Source: Sclerurus mexicanus
Lineage: Eukaryota; Chordata; Aves; Passeriformes; Furnariidae
DNA: 64,000 nucleotides
NCBI GenBank assembly: GCA_013396755.1
Contig: VWZF01001679.1
Span: 1,270,274 to 1,334,273, forward strand
Reading direction: 5' to 3'
Shown: one piece after another, positions 61,275-64,000 of the stretch
Position numbering within the stretch: the first letter of the stretch is position 1
How the letters are laid out: every line of letters begins with the position of its first letter
Notes under the pieces: model-generated
What the model was told of the DNA's origin: nothing
Database searches by the model: none
The model's input: the letters and a program-made list of their open reading frames with translations, nothing else
Position numbers and translations under genes: made by a program

Positions 61275-64000
61275 CTTTGCTTGCCTTGGAGGTGAAAGCT
61301 GAACGTGATCAGAAAACGTTTTCTTTTTTAAAAATTGTCCTCAGAGTCTAAGGTATAGACAATAAATACGTGAGAAATGCCCCACATCTGTGTTTTAGTA
61401 GCAATAGTAACTTGACAGAAACATAGACGACATTGTGTTTTGCATCTTAGTGGCTCAAGGGTCACATAGTAGGTGTGGGAAAAGGTGAGTCCTGGAAAGA
61501 AATGTTTTACTGTAACTATTCTTTCTGATTCTGGGATGTGCAGTGAAGAAATTCTATTTTCTGAACTTTTCAAAAAGGAACCAAAATTCAGTATTTGCAG
61601 TTAGGTCTAGTGCTACCTGAGTTCTAAAAGAGTTTGGATATAAATCCAAGTTTTAATGGAAAAGTTGAGATTTTGGTGGAATTCAGTTTGTTACCTGCTG
61701 GTATTCCTGCAGTCACTTCAAATTCCTAGTCCCTTGACCCTAGAATCTGGTGACTTCAAGGAGAAAATGGGGAATGTTATTTTTCTTGGAAAACATCCCG
61801 TGTGAAATACAGTCTTACAGTAAGGAAGGTATGAAAATACAGTGCTAAGCATGAGTGGTGATATTTTCTACTAAAACAGGGAGGCTGTCATAGTGAAGGA
61901 CCTGAGGTCTTAACTCAGTTGCTTAACTTAGTGTGCCATACAACAAACCTCTAAGTTGTAAGAGCTCGACAAGAACACAGTACTGAATTACCTCTCTGTA
62001 AAGCCAAAACTGTATCTATAATGTAGTTTAAACACCAAAGGACTGACACCTTCCAGTGTAGCATACTTCACTGACTTGAAGGTTGTCAGCTGTATGCTTA
62101 CTTCCTTCGGAACACTAGAGATGTTGAAAATAATACTTCACTGTGTTCACCCAGGTTGTGGGTTTATTTGAGATGAGGCAAATAAGGAGGTGGGGCAAGG
62201 ATGTGCCACACACGAGGTCTGGTTTAGGTGGCATTATCACCCAGTTTGTTTAAACGGATGGGGCAGGCCAAACCGAACCCATCCTGGTTGTCTTTTTCAG
62301 TGGGTGGCATAAAGAGATTATCTGAGGTTGTGCTGTCCTTTCTGCAGATGTGCTTGCAGCAGTCAGGGATTTGAGGAACTTCTATTTTATGGAAACCATC
62401 AGTTGTGCCTAGAGCTTTCAATCAAGTGACTTCATTGCACTTATTTGCATTTAAACCACATACAGTGTTTCCTGTCATTTCAGTCTGGTTTTGGGAACTT
62501 TATAGAGACTTTCCTCTCTGATTTCTGTGCGAAGCAGGGGACACCTCTCTGTCCTAATATCCATTGCCTCATGTGTTTGTCATTTCATCTATTTCAAAAG
62601 CTGTGCATTTGACCAAGAATAAATGAGTAAAAGAATAAACTCTGTACAAGCTAATTCTAAAGCTAAAGGCCATCAAAATACTTGTGGATGTGTTTTATTA
62701 ATGCCAACACTGAAAACATTAGATGCTGCTTTTCTGTGTGTTGTAGTTTGGGTATAAGATGCTCAAAACAGAGCAATGACATGTCTACAAAAAAATTCAA
62801 GTCACAATCTCCATATTGAAAGCATGTATTTATGTCAAGGATACATACAACTTTGTCATTGGCTTGCACTTCGTGCCTTGTGTACAGACTTTTATGGGCT
62901 CCCTTTCTTAAGCTCTGCATATGAGACTTCCTTTTGAGCTGAATGTTTCTGTAGTTAACATAAGCAGGTTAAGCCTGAAATATTGAGCTTTTGAAGAGCA
63001 AATTTCTAACTTCAGACCACTCTCCGCACTGGCTCCATATCCTTCTTTGTTCCCCTTCCCAAACTCCTGGGCTGTGGTGTTCAGAACAGTCTGTACTGAA
63101 GGACCCGTGTTTGGGGCCTGTCCTGTGCTTGTACTTGTAGTTGTCTGGAGGCAAGCCAGCTCTTCATTTTGAGGTTGCAAAATTGTGCTAGCGTGACAGA
63201 GGGCTGGCTTTGTTCTCTGTGGGGCTTATTAGCCTCCTGAGCCCCGTCCACATCAGGCTGCTGCATTGTGTTGTATTTTGTATATTTTGCTCTGAAGTTA
63301 CGAGAGAAAAAGTCTCTCAACAGTGACCAAGCAGCATCCCCAGCAGAGCCAGGTTACGTCAGCTCTGGCTGTGGAAAGAAGAGGTAAACTACATGTCTCT
63401 GCCTGCATGTGACCACAGACCTACCCAAAATCTGTTAATCCATCCAAATGCAGCATTTGAGTGGCTGTTTTTGTAGCGAGAGCACTGGAGATGGGAAGCC
63501 TCCTGCAGCATGACGAACTGTTGGGACGGTTCCTTCCAAACTGCTCAGCTCCCTTCTGCTCCTCGCTAGCCATGTCCCAGCTTCAGCAGCAGTGTTTGTC
63601 ACACCTTGTTCCTCGTGCTGAGACACGCTTTGCCCCTGGGGTGCTGCTGCAGCACATCCTGGGCTGTAAGCTGTGGTGTTAGCTCTGAGCCCGAGGTGGG
63701 AGCCTGAGCATTTGAACTCTTGCAGTAACGTCCCTGCAACCAACCCCAGCGTGGAGTCCTGCCTCCTCGGTTGCTGCTGAATGCTGAATTACAACCTGAG
63801 ACTGGGCTGTAATGTTCTGAGAGACAAGCGTGGCAGAACTAAAGCTGCCAGCACTAAAATTTGATCTATTCCTTCAGGTTTTTGAAAGGGGAGATTTCTT
63901 TAATGGTGTAGAACGTGTAGTAGGAATGTGAAATTTGCAGGTGTTACAATAGAAATTAGGTGCTCTAGTCAGGGGGAAATAATCATTGAAAGATACTACT
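61275..64000 (+). other. Inferred ITPK1 intron, right end of window
   Basis: No coding exon was recognised. Base composition rises mildly in GC near 63.4-63.8 kb but without CpG enrichment comparable to the two islands. Nothing else was seen. Confidence 0.4.

Noticed and set aside
1..64000. Search for CRISPR arrays, bacterial-type operons, tRNA or rRNA genes, and endogenous retroviral genes
   Set aside because: None was seen. The repeats present are microsatellites, small tandem duplications, LINE/SINE remnants and a minisatellite cluster, as expected for a vertebrate genome.

Overview
The window looks like vertebrate genomic DNA, most likely from a bird. It has long AT-moderate stretches with no coding content and two discrete CpG islands. 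It carries degenerate CR1 LINE copies, one of which ends in the CR1 3' tail (ATTCTATG-like octamer), and few other repeats. Most short open frames here are chance frames. Only one complete protein-coding gene can be supported from the sequence.

Layout. (1) Positions about 150-2,900, minus strand: LYSET (TMEM251). Its 131-codon coding sequence is intact in a single exon (724-1119), followed by a roughly 0.57 kb 3' UTR with an AATAAA signal. A CpG island at about 2.38-2.96 kb is its probable promoter and first exon. (2) 2.96-18.9 kb: no recognised gene. It holds a CR1 tail fragment (3085-3150), an unidentified exon-like segment (4135-4239, +), two palindromes near 3.86 and 4.06 kb, a degenerate repeat block (about 5.2-5.7 kb), and a C-rich minisatellite cluster (8.88-9.40 kb) interrupted by an AT-rich inverted repeat. 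(3) 18.88-19.30 kb: a second CpG island, the best candidate for the ITPK1 promoter. It also contains a consensus splice donor on the opposite strand. (4) 19.3-64 kb: a very large region with a single recognisable exon, a 25-nt microexon at 48886-48910 (+) that encodes the KRGVEVVQ segment near the N-terminus of inositol-tetrakisphosphate 1-kinase (ITPK1). The rest appears to be ITPK1 intron, with a minus-strand CR1 reverse-transcriptase fragment (about 42.1 kb), a MIR-like SINE (about 54.1-54.3 kb), a 0.69 kb CR1 3' end (60588-61274), and small tandem duplications.

Context. LYSET lying head-to-head with ITPK1 matches the gene order I recall from human 14q32. There the intronless MOAP1 gene sits between the two; no MOAP1-like frame is visible here. 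LYSET is needed for mannose-6-phosphate tagging of lysosomal enzymes in the Golgi, and ITPK1 is a cytosolic inositol-phosphate kinase. They are neighbours but not a functional unit.

Limits. I could not find the exon encoding the ITPK1 start (MQTFLKG...) anywhere upstream of the microexon. Either the copy is unusual, sequence is missing from the assembly, or I overlooked it. No RNA gene, CRISPR array or novel multi-gene system is supported.
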